Part shown: positions 1 to 6,979 of the stretch, piece after piece
Numbering within the stretch: position 1 is the first letter of the stretch
Layout of the letters: each line of letters begins with the position of its first letter
NCBI GenBank assembly: GCA_964405805.1
Contig: CAYOPE010000009.1
Coordinates: forward strand, 1-29,368
Origin: CAYOPE01 sp964405805
Lineage (GTDB): Bacteria > Patescibacteriota > Doudnabacteria > UBA920 > O2-02-FULL-48-8
Length of the DNA stretch: 29,368 nt
Reading direction: 5' to 3'
Made by a program: the position numbers and the translations under genes
Notes under the pieces: model-generated
The model's database searches: none
What the model saw: only the letters and a program-made list of their open reading frames with translations
Told to the model about the DNA's origin: nothing

Positions 1-1
1 G

Positions 2-205
2 AATACCGAAATTTTCCAAGGCCAAATAGACTTGGATGCCAAAGGCTACATTGTCCCGAAAAACGACACCAAGACCAATGTCGAAGGTGTATTTGTCGCC
101 GGCGATGTCCGCGACTACCGCTACCGCCAGGCTATCACAGCAGCAGGCATGGGCTGCATGGCCGCCCTAGACGCTGAAAAGTATTTGCACATGGATCAGG
201 GATAA
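2..205 (+). CDS. trxB: Thioredoxin reductase, C-terminal end (partial)
   Basis: The open frame enters from the left edge and ends at TAA 203-205, giving 67 residues. It contains GVFVAGDVRDYRYRQAITAA, the second FAD-binding motif at the C terminus of low-molecular-weight thioredoxin reductases (the Asp of AGD contacts FAD and the RQ motif follows). The family uses NADPH to reduce thioredoxin in the cytoplasm. The catalytic CxxC part lies outside the window. A close relative such as a ferredoxin-NADP reductase of the same fold cannot be fully excluded, but the RQAITAAGxGCxAA ending is typical of TrxB. An intrinsic terminator follows within 20 nt. Confidence 0.88.
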   Translation, partial: NTEIFQGQIDLDAKGYIVPKNDTKTNVEGVFVAGDVRDYRYRQAITAAGMGCMAALDAEKYLHMDQG

Positions 206-223
206 GGTATTGTCTAAATAAGG

Positions 224-247
224 ACGGAGAGAGATCTCCGTTTTTAT
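224..247 (+). terminator. Intrinsic terminator after trxB
   Basis: ACGGAGA (224-230) pairs with TCTCCGT (235-241) around a GAGA loop and is followed by a T-rich run. It sits just after the trxB stop and just before the promoter of the next gene. Confidence 0.8.
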
Positions 248-264
248 TTTCGTTTAAAAAAGCA

Positions 265-270
265 TATAAT
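265..270 (+). promoter_or_regulatory. -10 box of a probable leaderless promoter
   Basis: TATAAT ends 8 nt before the ATG at 279, so transcription would begin at or within a base or two of the start codon. No Shine-Dalgarno sequence is present. The -35 region (about 242-247, TTTTAT) is weak. Confidence 0.55.
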
Positions 271-278
271 TTTAACAT

Positions 279-2705
279 ATGAGAGATACTGGACAACCTG
301 TACCAGAAGAAGAAATAGAGCATGAAATCGAAACTGAATCAGAGGCTCAGTTTTCGCAGCGAGTGCGAGAATGGTCTTTGATGTGGCTCGAAGATTTTTA
401 TGAGGACAAGATAAATTTACCAGAAGATAGCTTTGAAGTTTCCGATGCTTTTCTCAATCATTTAGAAGGAATTGTAAATCATCAATCGAATTACAGAAAA
501 GCAGTAGAAATATTTCTGAATGCCACAATTGATTTTGTTCGTCAAAAATCAGCAAATGTAGAAGAGAGAGGTAGAGTTGATAATTTTACAAAAAAACTTA
601 GTCGAGTATTATCTGGAGGACATCCTGGCATACTTTCTGCTGCAAGCCCTGAAACTCAACTAATTATCGTCACAAGAGCCAATCGTGTTTTAGAATTGCA
701 AGGATATTTAGGTCAGGCAATGACTAGCGAGCTTGCTTATAACTTCGCTTGGAATGAAGCAGGTACGCCAGAAGATATAGCTAGAGAAATTGAAAAATTA
801 AATTTACCTGAGCAATTGGATGCCATAGATCAATTGCAAACAGTTGCTGCTGTAGCTTTGGCTGAGCAACCAGAAGGGCGGGGAAGCAATGCCGTCCGAA
901 CTGCTGAAACAATAATCAGAATCTTGAAAAGAAAAAATACTTCACCATTCTTTCAATATAAAACTGAACTAGCATCAGCACGTTTAAATCAGGAACAAAT
1001 GGAGCCATCAGTAGGAGTATTCTCAATCCCTGGAGAAAGAGGGGTGAAAAGTCGTTTATCAGAAAAATTCGATCCATACAAAGAAGACCATGACAGAATT
1101 AGATTTCAAGTAAATCCAGACAAGATTCTCGAGAAAGGAACACGATTCCTTCGATTATCATCAGACACAGTGGGGCTCTTTGATCACAGCAATACTCTAA
1201 GAGATTTTTTTACTTTAGAGCACGCTGCTGAAGGTCAACCTCAAAAATTATCCTTAGTAGCTGTAAATCATTTGATTTATGGATTAGAGCATGATATCTA
1301 CCCTCACCCATTAGACTTAGAAGGCGTTATCGAATATTTATCCACTCAAACGGCTCCAGTTCCTAGGAGCTTATCCCAAGCTTTAGTAAATGAATGGCAT
1401 CATTTAGCCAAAGCAAGAAGATATCGTCCAGAGCAGGAGCGACTTAGAGAGCTGGAAGCAATGACTAGAAAAATTATCAGGCTGGAAGATCAGAATAACG
1501 AGCAAGAGCCGATCGACGGGAAATATGAATTAGGGCTAGCCAAGTATTTAAGAAAATTGCGGGCTGATGTCGAGTCCAATTATAAAAAGGTAGAGATTCG
1601 AGATGTGGAAGAAATTTCTAAGGACAGCCAGCTCAATCCTTTTGCTTCAGGGACTGACCAAGATTTAGCCTTACTTGTTAAACATCTTCATCATCCAGAG
1701 CTGCGTCAGCAAATTGAAGCCGACCTAGGAATCAATCTAAGCGAGATCCCGCTGCGTTCCCAAATTCATTTGCTAAAGTTTTTATCAGAACAGAACCGAG
1801 AAGGATTTGATAGACTGCGAAGTATTTTACATCAGACGCATGGTGCTCAGCCTGAGATTCCAAATAAGGCACTACAAGCCTTTGTCGGATGCGCAGAGAA
1901 TAGCCAATTCGGAGAAGTTTTGTTAAATTTTGTAGAGAGAAGAGTCGAAGCAGGAGATCTGAAAGCTTTATCTGAGGTTTTAGATAAATATATCGAAATT
2001 ACGAAAACGAGCGATCAAGTGCAGCAAGTTCTCAGCCAAAGATACTTAGGATCTGAGAATGCAGAATTGATTCAGTTAGTCCAACAAAATATCATCATTC
2101 GCGCTAATAAATTATTGGAGCAAGCCAACGAAGGCTTGGTGGAGCGTATAAATTTGGAGCAAGCAAATGCAGCATTGCTCGCTGCAACGATTCGGTCAGT
2201 AGTCGAATCCGGCGGAAATTTAGAATCTATCAAGGGTCTGTCAGCCACTGAAGTAGCAGGTCCAGAATTATCCGCAGAAGATGCAGCGAACATGGAAGAG
2301 ATTTATGGCAAAAATTGGATTGCCAAAACCACCCCAGAATATTGGCAGTTATTACGAGAAAAATTTGAAACTAGTACGAAAAATCCGAAAGCTAGATTTA
2401 GAGTACTGCGTGATAATGGGAAAATTATCGCCTTCCTCAGATTCATGGAAACTGAAGATCAATCAGGCAAGTCCTATATTCACTTCGGAGCATTTAATGT
2501 TGACCCTGCTTATCAAAATGGCAAAATTGGCGAGGATTTTCTTAGCCCAGCTATCGCTTTAGAAAAACAAAAAGGATTGCCGATTCGCTGTGAGACGAAT
2601 CCTTCCAATCCCATGCTTAGAAAATATTTAGCTTTAGGCTTTCAGAAAGTTGGCGAAGCCGTAGAGCATGGTGAACCAGAAGTTAGACTTGAGATTCCTG
2701 TTTAA
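279..2705 (+). CDS. Large helical protein with C-terminal GNAT acetyltransferase domain
   Basis: 808 residues, specific function not recognised. Residues 1-670 are mostly predicted helix, rich in Glu, Gln and Leu, with no signal peptide or membrane segment. The last about 130 residues look like a GNAT fold: RFRVLRDNGKIIAFLRFME is the central beta pair, followed by HFGAFNVDPAYQNGKIGEDF, where QNGKIG takes the place of the acetyl-CoA pyrophosphate loop (usually R/QxxGxG/A). Near the end, NPSNPMLRKYLALGFQKVGE is the typical strand-helix end of the fold (alpha4 and the Y/GF motif). It would transfer an acyl group from acyl-CoA to an unknown amine. The ATG at 279 is chosen because it follows a TATAAT box by 8 nt (leaderless). 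The 3' end overlaps the convergent TrmB gene by 23 nt. The GNAT call is moderately sure; the function of the long helical part is unknown. Confidence 0.75.
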   Translation: MRDTGQPVPEEEIEHEIETESEAQFSQRVREWSLMWLEDFYEDKINLPEDSFEVSDAFLNHLEGIVNHQSNYRKAVEIFLNATIDFVRQKSANVEERGRVDNFTKKLSRVLSGGHPGILSAASPETQLIIVTRANRVLELQGYLGQAMTSELAYNFAWNEAGTPEDIAREIEKLNLPEQLDAIDQLQTVAAVALAEQPEGRGSNAVRTAETIIRILKRKNTSPFFQYKTELASARLNQEQMEPSVGVFSIPGERGVKSRLSEKFDPYKEDHDRIRFQVNPDKILEKGTRFLRLSSDTVGLFDHSNTLRDFFTLEHAAEGQPQKLSLVAVNHLIYGLEHDIYPHPLDLEGVIEYLSTQTAPVPRSLSQALVNEWHHLAKARRYRPEQERLRELEAMTRKIIRLEDQNNEQEPIDGKYELGLAKYLRKLRADVESNYKKVEIRDVEEISKDSQLNPFASGTDQDLALLVKHLHHPELRQQIEADLGINLSEIPLRSQIHLLKFLSEQNREGFDRLRSILHQTHGAQPEIPNKALQAFVGCAENSQFGEVLLNFVERRVEAGDLKALSEVLDKYIEITKTSDQVQQVLSQRYLGSENAELIQLVQQNIIIRANKLLEQANEGLVERINLEQANAALLAATIRSVVESGGNLESIKGLSATEVAGPELSAEDAANMEEIYGKNWIAKTTPEYWQLLREKFETSTKNPKARFRVLRDNGKIIAFLRFMETEDQSGKSYIHFGAFNVDPAYQNGKIGEDFLSPAIALEKQKGLPIRCETNPSNPMLRKYLALGFQKVGEAVEHGEPEVRLEIPV

Positions 2706-3603
2706 CTTTTAGTGGTTCTGCGAACTGCCAGGTAAAAAGATAGAGCTGCCTATGCATCTCAACGATGTCTTTGTCCTGAATGATGACCCCAATAAATTTT
2801 TTGGGGTTTAAATTTATATAGCTAATTTTATCATCGTAAATCTGAATCATACTTGAGAAATGCATCGAAGTATCTTGAAGCTTCACTAGTCGTACTTCAG
2901 TTATCCCGCGATGATAGTTCGTTAGTCGCTGTCTGTTTTCAGGAGTATCATTGACGAGATTTCGTTTTTTTATTTTCAGCCGCTCGCGCTTGGCTACATA
3001 TTCTTTATTTATTTCCGGAATATACTGATCAATCGCAGACATATCGAGGTAAGAGAGAATTTCTCCTTTGGTCGACAGGTTATCGAAAATAACTTTCTTC
3101 ATGCCGTCATATCCCTCGAAGAACTGCACCCCTGGTCTATTCAGTGCCAGGTTGTAGTCAGAAGTGAGGTTGCCCAGAATTCCGTCCAGTGCCAGCTGGG
3201 CGGTTTTTATTTTTTGCTCTTTGGCTTCTGTGAATTCTTTGACTTTCAGCGGGTGTGCTGGCTCAAACATTGCTACCTTTCCAGTGGATTCGTTTTTGAT
3301 GACTAGCCCCAAACTTACCAGTTCATCTAGGATTTTATAAACCAGTCCACGCTTGAGCGGGGATTTAAGAGCTATTTTGCCAGCCTTCAGCGGACCGTTT
3401 TTGAGCAGAATTTCATAAACCTCAGCCTGGTCAGGCTCCAGCCCCGCAGCAACCAGGGTTTGGAGGTATTGAGAGTCAATGGTTCTGATGGTTCTTTTTT
3501 TGACCCCCTCTAACTCCCCCTTAAAAGGGGGAGGATTTTTCGACACCCCTCCTTTTAAGGAGGGGCTGGGGGAGGTCCTTAACTGGCTTGAGTCAGTATC
3601 CAT
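2683..3603 (-). CDS. TrmB-family transcriptional regulator
   Basis: 306 residues. After an odd 40-residue N terminus comes a TrmB winged helix: YLQTLVAAGLEPDQAEVYEI, then KAGKIALKSPLKRGLVYKIL (recognition helix) and a wing with STGKVAMFEPAHP. The C-terminal half, with GYDGMKKVIFDNL, matches the regulator-like domain seen in bacterial TrmB proteins. The family binds DNA as a dimer and senses small molecules, often sugars; the ligand here is unknown. The first ~35 residues are encoded by two GC-rich palindromes (3502-3577), and no alternative ATG, GTG or TTG lies between them and the winged helix, so the repeat appears to be read as protein. The start at 3603 is supported by a near-consensus promoter 6 nt upstream. 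It converges on the gene before it. Confidence 0.82.
   Translation of the reverse strand: MDTDSSQLRTSPSPSLKGGVSKNPPPFKGELEGVKKRTIRTIDSQYLQTLVAAGLEPDQAEVYEILLKNGPLKAGKIALKSPLKRGLVYKILDELVSLGLVIKNESTGKVAMFEPAHPLKVKEFTEAKEQKIKTAQLALDGILGNLTSDYNLALNRPGVQFFEGYDGMKKVIFDNLSTKGEILSYLDMSAIDQYIPEINKEYVAKRERLKIKKRNLVNDTPENRQRLTNYHRGITEVRLVKLQDTSMHFSSMIQIYDDKISYINLNPKKFIGVIIQDKDIVEMHRQLYLFTWQFAEPLKVKQESQV
3502..3577. repeat. Double palindromic repeat inside the TrmB coding region
   Basis: CTCCCCC (3514-3520) pairs with GGGGGAG (3527-3533), and CCCCTCCTT (3546-3554) pairs with AAGGAGGGG (3557-3565). Outer GACCCCC and GGGGGAGGTC ends can pair around both. Palindromes of this wording are scattered between genes in many bacteria; here the element is translated in frame as SPSLKGG...PPPFKGELEG. 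Confidence 0.75.
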
Positions 3604-3609
3604 ACCCTT

Positions 3610-3638
3610 ATTATACGCCTATTTTAGATAATTGTCAA
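3610..3638 (-). promoter_or_regulatory. Leaderless promoter of the TrmB gene
   Basis: Read on the minus strand: TTGACA (3638-3633), a 17-nt spacer, TATAAT (3615-3610), then six bases and the ATG at 3603. Both hexamers are consensus. The spacing puts the transcript start at the start codon, and there is no ribosome binding site. Confidence 0.8.
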
Positions 3639-3684
3639 TATCTTGTGACAAATTAAGCCTATAAATATTATGGTTTTGGCCTTC

Positions 3685-3718
3685 TAATTACTAATTACTT
3701 ATTACTAATTACTATATT
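3685..3718. repeat. AT-rich short tandem repeat
   Basis: Reiterated CTAATTACT/TTATTA units in the spacer between two divergent promoters. No coding potential is seen. Confidence 0.5.
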
Positions 3719-3731
3719 TTGCCACTAAGTC

Positions 3732-3760
3732 TAGACAAAAGAGCAAAAATCATATATACT
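3732..3760 (+). promoter_or_regulatory. Promoter of the GC-rich operon
   Basis: TAGACA (3732-3737), a 17-nt spacer and TATACT (3755-3760) predict a start near 3767. It is the only good promoter seen upstream of the seven-gene operon on this strand, and the first intrinsic terminator I see after the genes is at 11067-11096. Confidence 0.65.
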
Positions 3761-3766
3761 TCCCTG

Positions 3767-4386
3767 TTAAGCTGAAATACCGAAATACAAGCCTTCAGCG
3801 AAACAAGCACTTTAAAACCACATATTAGTTAGCTCTTCAGGAGAGAGCGAGCGAACACATAGAAATTAAGCGGGTTATTATTATCTCTTCTGATATTAGT
3901 AAGCCGCTTTCTTTTATAGGTAGAAGTTTGAGGGGAAGCAGGATTCCCTTCAATCTTCTCTCTAAAAAGGAGAGAGTAAAAATTTGTTCTTTATATATAA
4001 GTCATGCCGAAAGCTTAGTAGAGAAGATTAGAACCTTTGAAGCTAAGAAGGATCAAATTCAGGAGAGTTTGATCCAGGCTGATCCCGCTACATGATCAGG
4101 CCGAATGTTAAGCGCCAAAGAGAAATCTTTGGAACTTAGCCGACCATTTCATCCCTAGCACCGAGTGCCCGTTCATATGTCGCAAGATATGTGAACGGAA
4201 ATCTCAGTACTAGTAAGAACTTTGAAAATTTATTGGAGGAAAAAATCCGCGTTAAGAGTTATGCGTAGCGCGGGATAGATCCCAAGCGATTGCGCAAGCT
4301 TCGCTTGGGACTTCACAGAAGAATTTTTTATTTTGAATTTTTCTGTGAGGGAATTATCCCTCCTCTTTTGCCCATAAGGAGGCAAA
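3767..4386 (+). ncRNA. Hairpin-rich 620-nt leader of the GC-rich operon
   Basis: No convincing gene lies here. Several hairpins can be drawn: GCTCT/AGAGC at 3832-3848; AGCGG...CCGCT at 3869-3908 followed by a T-rich stretch, like a weak terminator; AGGGGAA/TTCCCTT at 3931-3950; GATCAAA/TTTGATC at 4051-4074 with a GGAG in the loop; GGCTGATC/GATCAGGCC at 4077-4102; CCAAAGA-GAAA-TCTTTGG at 4115-4132 (tetraloop); CCGTTCA/TGAACGG near 4169-4197. It ends in a copy of the spacer module described separately (4245-4362). No known riboswitch class was recognised. Whether this is a regulatory leader, a stand-alone RNA or a DNA-level element is inference. Confidence 0.5.
4245..4362 (+). promoter_or_regulatory. 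Structured spacer module, copy 1
   Basis: Four hairpins in order: ATCCGCG/CGCGGGAT (4245-4276); CCCAAGCGA/TCGCTTGGG (4281-4309); CACAGAAGAATT/AATTTTTCTGTG (4314-4347, 12 bp); GAGGG/CCCTC (4347-4362). The last two have the same size, order and junction as in copies 2 and 3, but with different paired bases (CACAG/CTGTG here, CTCAA/TTGAG there). The phrase GCGGGATAG is shared with copy 3. It lies directly upstream of the first gene's ribosome binding site. Confidence 0.6.
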
Positions 4387-4736
4387 GTGAACAAGATTAA
4401 TTTTTCGGGACACCCGGTTGCTGGTTTCGAGGTTGCGCCGCTCGTGGGCGCGAACCTGCCCTTGATTTCGAGGGCCAGGAGCTCTCGGCCGCCATGCGCG
4501 AGCTGTTGCTCGCGCTGCCCGGCCGGGACGAGCTACTCCGCGGCGCGGCTGCGGAGATCATCCTGCCGGGCATGAGCCCGGCCGTCGCTGTCCTGCTGGC
4601 CGAATGGGTCGGCCAGTTTGGGTGCTTTCCCCGCATCCGCTGGGCGGTGCGGGGCGCGGGCGGTTCTTTCGAGTGGCCGGACTCGGCCACGCTGAACCTC
4701 TCGGAAGTCCGGGAATCAGCGCGCACCGCGCGCTAG
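4387..4736 (+). CDS. Csx15-like protein, reading frame broken by one base
   Basis: GTG at 4387 follows AAGGAGG (4376-4382) at good spacing and reads MNKINFSGHPVAGFEVAPLV. The frame then shifts near the CCC at 4459-4461; in the next frame the protein continues as LDFEGQELSAAMRELLLALP to TAG 4734-4736. Adding one C restores a single ~116-residue protein. From memory, the INFSGHP start, the PGMSPAVAVLLAEWVGQFGCFPRI core and the LNLSEVRESAR end resemble the Csx15 family associated with type III CRISPR systems, for which a link to cyclic oligoadenylate has been proposed. No CRISPR array or other cas gene is in the window. The break may be an assembly error, a real mutation, or (less likely) a -1 shift; a short protein from ATG 4494 is the other option. 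Function is unproven. Confidence 0.5.
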
Positions 4737-4812
4737 ATCCCGGAAGGAGATGTGGTGACTCCTAAACAATTCACCATTATGTCAGATGCCCCAAAGGGGC
4801 AAGGAGAAGACG

Positions 4813-5262
4813 ATGGTCGAGAGAACCTTTGTCATGCTCAAGCCCCTCGGTCTCCAAAGTTTTCTACTGGAGATCATGGGGCTGCTCCGCGGAGTGGGAA
4901 CGATTTCCCGCCGCGAACTGAAAGTTGTGCGTCGCGAGCTAATCGCGGCACACTACGCGGAGCATTCTGGTAAGCCGTTTTTCCACCGGCTTACTGAGTA
5001 CTATGAGGGCCAGACAGTTATGGCTGTCATAGTGGAAGGTCCGGATGTGGTCGCGCGCGTCCGGGCAGCACTGGGACCTTCCGACCCACGGAAGGCAGCG
5101 CCTGGTCAGCTGCGCCATTTGGTGTTCACCAAGTGGGGCGACGGCCAGAGGGGGTGGCGAGCACTCGAGCTCGTTACCTCAGGCGTGGACAACCTCGTCC
5201 ATGCCTCAGATTCTCCCGAAGCCGCGGAGCGAGAGATCGCTCTGTGGTTTCCGGAGAACTAA
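4813..5262 (+). CDS. ndk: Nucleoside diphosphate kinase-like protein
   Basis: 149 residues. The start MVERTFVMLKPLGLQSFLL is the family's first strand and helix (ERTFxMxKP). ARVRAALGPSDPRKAAPGQL matches the usual GATDPxxAxPGTIR nucleotide site, and DNLVHASDSPEAAEREIALW holds the phosphorylated active-site His (usual form NxxHGSDS). NDKs move the gamma phosphate between nucleoside triphosphates and diphosphates in the cytoplasm. About ten extra residues (KWGDGQRGWRALELV) sit before the active site where bacterial enzymes have a short F-x-loop, a layout more like divergent or archaeal-type NDKs. ATG 4813 is chosen over an upstream in-frame ATG at 4786 because AAGGAGA lies 6 nt before it and the family begins at VERTF. 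A GCCCC-AAA-GGGGC hairpin precedes the ribosome binding site. Codons end mostly in G or C, unlike flanking chromosomal genes. Confidence 0.85.
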   Translation: MVERTFVMLKPLGLQSFLLEIMGLLRGVGTISRRELKVVRRELIAAHYAEHSGKPFFHRLTEYYEGQTVMAVIVEGPDVVARVRAALGPSDPRKAAPGQLRHLVFTKWGDGQRGWRALELVTSGVDNLVHASDSPEAAEREIALWFPEN

Positions 5263-5356
5263 CACTCGAAGGGGAAGCAAGCCAGCACTCACGGCTTCTT
5301 CCCTCCTTCTCAAAAGAATTTTAATTAAAGAATTTTTTTGAGAGGGATGACCCCTC
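5263..5356 (+). promoter_or_regulatory. Structured spacer module, copy 2
   Basis: Begins CACTCGAAGG like copy 3. Hairpin GGGAAG...GCC-AGCACTCAC-GGC...CTTCCC (about 5271-5304); then CTCAAAAGAATT/AATTTTTTTGAG (5309-5342, 12 bp); then GAGGG/CCCTC (5342-5356). The 15-nt GCCAGCACTCACGGC (5281-5295) recurs exactly at 6188-6202. After the module come CGCGCTTGG/CCAAGC (from 5360) and CAGGT/ACCTG hairpins before the next gene. Confidence 0.65.
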
Positions 5357-5465
5357 AATCGCGCTTGGCGATAACCACCAAGCATGCGTCCTGTTTCAAA
5401 TATCCGCTATAAGTCAGGTTGGCACCTGACGAAGTGCGGAGAATAAAGAAGCAGGACTGAAAAGA

Positions 5466-5987
5466 ATGAGGAACATTTTCTCATTCGATGCCGAGACCGA
5501 TGGGCTCTGGGGTCAGGCATTTGCGATTGGCGCTCTCGTATATGACGAGAAAGGCGCTGAAATCGCGCGCTTTGTCGGGCGTCTGCCTGACGAGGCCGTC
5601 CACGAACAGTGGGTTCGTGAAAATGTCCTGCCGACTCTGTACGGTCTGCCGGTGACCCACAGCGACTACGCGTCGCTTCTGGCTGACTTCGCCAAGTTCT
5701 ATCTGGCGAACAAGTCGGAAGCCGATATCGTGGTGCACATGGGCTACATCGTGGAAGCGAAAGTGCTTCGCGATGCCCATGACCTGGGCTTCATCGGCGA
5801 CTGGGACGGCCCGTACCCGCTTTATGACGTCTCGGGTAATCTGCAGCAGGTTCGGGAAGACCCGACCTCTGTCGATGCCTACGTCAAAAAGCACGACTTG
5901 GCAGTGCCGGATTTCGGTGGTACGCACAACCCGCTGCATGACAGCGCGGTTGCCGCCGCCGTTTACCGTCACTTGCTGAGTCGCTAA
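5466..5987 (+). CDS. DnaQ-fold (DEDD) 3'-5' exonuclease
   Basis: 173 residues. IFSFDAETDGLWG near the N terminus is motif I (the DxE pair) of DEDD exonucleases, VVHMGYIVEAKVLRDAHDLG fits motif II with Glu where Asp is usual, and HNPLHDSAVAAAVYRHLL at the end fits the DEDDh form of motif III (H-x4-D). The family removes nucleotides from 3' ends of DNA or RNA using two metal ions. It is a single-domain protein, close in size to stand-alone proofreading subunits, RNase T or oligoribonuclease, and does not match any of these well enough to name it. The ribosome binding site is weak (CAGGA, 12 nt upstream). It is the third gene of the GC-rich operon, between two spacers sharing a 15-nt hairpin sequence. 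Confidence 0.75.
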   Translation: MRNIFSFDAETDGLWGQAFAIGALVYDEKGAEIARFVGRLPDEAVHEQWVRENVLPTLYGLPVTHSDYASLLADFAKFYLANKSEADIVVHMGYIVEAKVLRDAHDLGFIGDWDGPYPLYDVSGNLQQVREDPTSVDAYVKKHDLAVPDFGGTHNPLHDSAVAAAVYRHLLSR

Positions 5988-6288
5988 GTCGTCTCGGCTA
6001 GCGCAGAGCTTGCAGGAGAAATCCGTACAGCTGCGCAATATAAACTAACAAGTTCCTTTTCTGGAGGATGAGTAAATCCAGAATTACTCGACTGAAATTT
6101 TGTCGAGGACAGGGCGGGAGCGAGTTTCAAGCCAAGCTCGCTTATGAGCTCCGATAAGCTCAGCTATTAAAGCACAAAGAGGAGAGAGCCAGCACTCACG
6201 GCTCTTTCCTCTCTCCGCATCTGTCGAAGATGTTTAACTCTCTCCTACATCTTCGTCAGTTTCGGGAGAGCTTTCAAGGAGGACAGTG
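5988..6288 (+). promoter_or_regulatory. 300-nt hairpin-rich spacer with possible anti-Shine-Dalgarno switch
   Basis: No gene seen. Hairpins include CTCGAC/GTCGAG (near 6090-6106), GCGAG/CTCGC, GAGCT/AGCTC, a GGAGAGAGCC...GGCTCT hairpin at 6181-6216 carrying the 15-nt GCCAGCACTCACGGC, and CTGtCGAAGATGT/ACATCTTCGtCAG (6221-6259). The loop of the last holds CTCTCTCCT (6238-6246), which could pair instead with GGGAGAG (6264-6270) or with the AAGGAGG ribosome binding site (6277-6283) of the next gene. Such alternative pairings would suit translational control; this is inference from pairing only. Confidence 0.5.
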
Positions 6289-6714
6289 ATGGAACGATTT
6301 GTGATTTTGAGTCAGCAGGAGTTGGATGACTGGTCACACCGAGAGGTCAGGCTCACCTTGGTTGTGGCCATACTTCTGGGCGGTGATCGGCTGAGATGCT
6401 GCGACGAAGCAGTCGCACTCGAGGTCGATGGCCAGATCGTGGGCGTGGCTAGTATCTCGCCTGAGGGTGAGTCGTATGATGGAAAACCGGCAATTGTCGG
6501 CTTGTATGTCGTGCCTGAGCGCCGCCGGCAGGGTTACAGCATGAAAATCATGCAAGCTGTAATTCAGCGCTGCCAGGAGCGCGGGCTCGTACCGGTCCGC
6601 ATCGACGTCATGTCCGGACGGCTCATGCGGGTGATCGAGAAATTGCCTGCAGAGCTCAAGCAAGTCCTGGATGTTCGATACCAGGGCGACATGATGGATA
6701 GCATGCGCGAATGA
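6289..6714 (+). CDS. GNAT family N-acetyltransferase
   Basis: 141 residues. The GNAT core is visible: EAVALEVDGQIVGVASISPE (strands 2-3), IVGLYVVPERRRQGYSMKIM (strand 4, with RRRQGY as the acetyl-CoA pyrophosphate loop), IQRCQERGLVPVRIDVMSGR (strand 5), and a shortened end ERFVI...DSMRE. It would acetylate a small molecule or a protein amine; the substrate cannot be told. ATG 6289 is chosen because AAGGAGG (6277-6283) is 5 nt away; a GTG directly before it (6286) is possible. It is the fourth gene in the GC-rich operon. Confidence 0.8.
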   Translation: MERFVILSQQELDDWSHREVRLTLVVAILLGGDRLRCCDEAVALEVDGQIVGVASISPEGESYDGKPAIVGLYVVPERRRQGYSMKIMQAVIQRCQERGLVPVRIDVMSGRLMRVIEKLPAELKQVLDVRYQGDMMDSMRE

Positions 6715-6979
6715 AGTTTTACTAAGTTGTGGGTTAGCTGGCTCCGACCGAAGCGTCAGAGCAAAAACCCTCATCGTTTTTCAGTAGTCGGGACGAAAAT
6801 GAGAGTTAGTAAACTAAATACTATATACTAATTTCCATTTTTGTCCTTACTAGCTCGCTTAAAACAGGAGTTAAGTGGGACAGGTGAATTCAGCGACCTC
6901 AACATGCTGATGATCCGAGGCTCACGCCTATGTCCGCGAAATAGTCGGACGAATTGGCACGAGCAACGGGAGGTGCGGA
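6715..6979 (+). promoter_or_regulatory. Structured spacer before the 888-residue gene
   Basis: No gene seen. AGTTTTACTAA at 6715-6725 can pair with TTAGTAAACT at 6807-6816, enclosing GGGTT/AACCC and CTCAT/ATGAG pairings, so a branched fold is possible. TATACT at 6824-6829 has no convincing -35 partner. TCCG/CGGA near 6931-6948 forms a small hairpin. GGGAGG (6969-6974) is the ribosome binding site. It lacks the CACTCGAAGG module of the other spacers. Confidence 0.4.

Noticed and set aside
4062..4084. Resemblance of GAGAGTTTGATCCAGGCTGATC to the 5' end of 16S rRNA (27F primer site)
   Set aside because: About 17 of 20 bases match, but nothing downstream continues as rRNA, and the bases form a local hairpin. 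It could give false primer hits.
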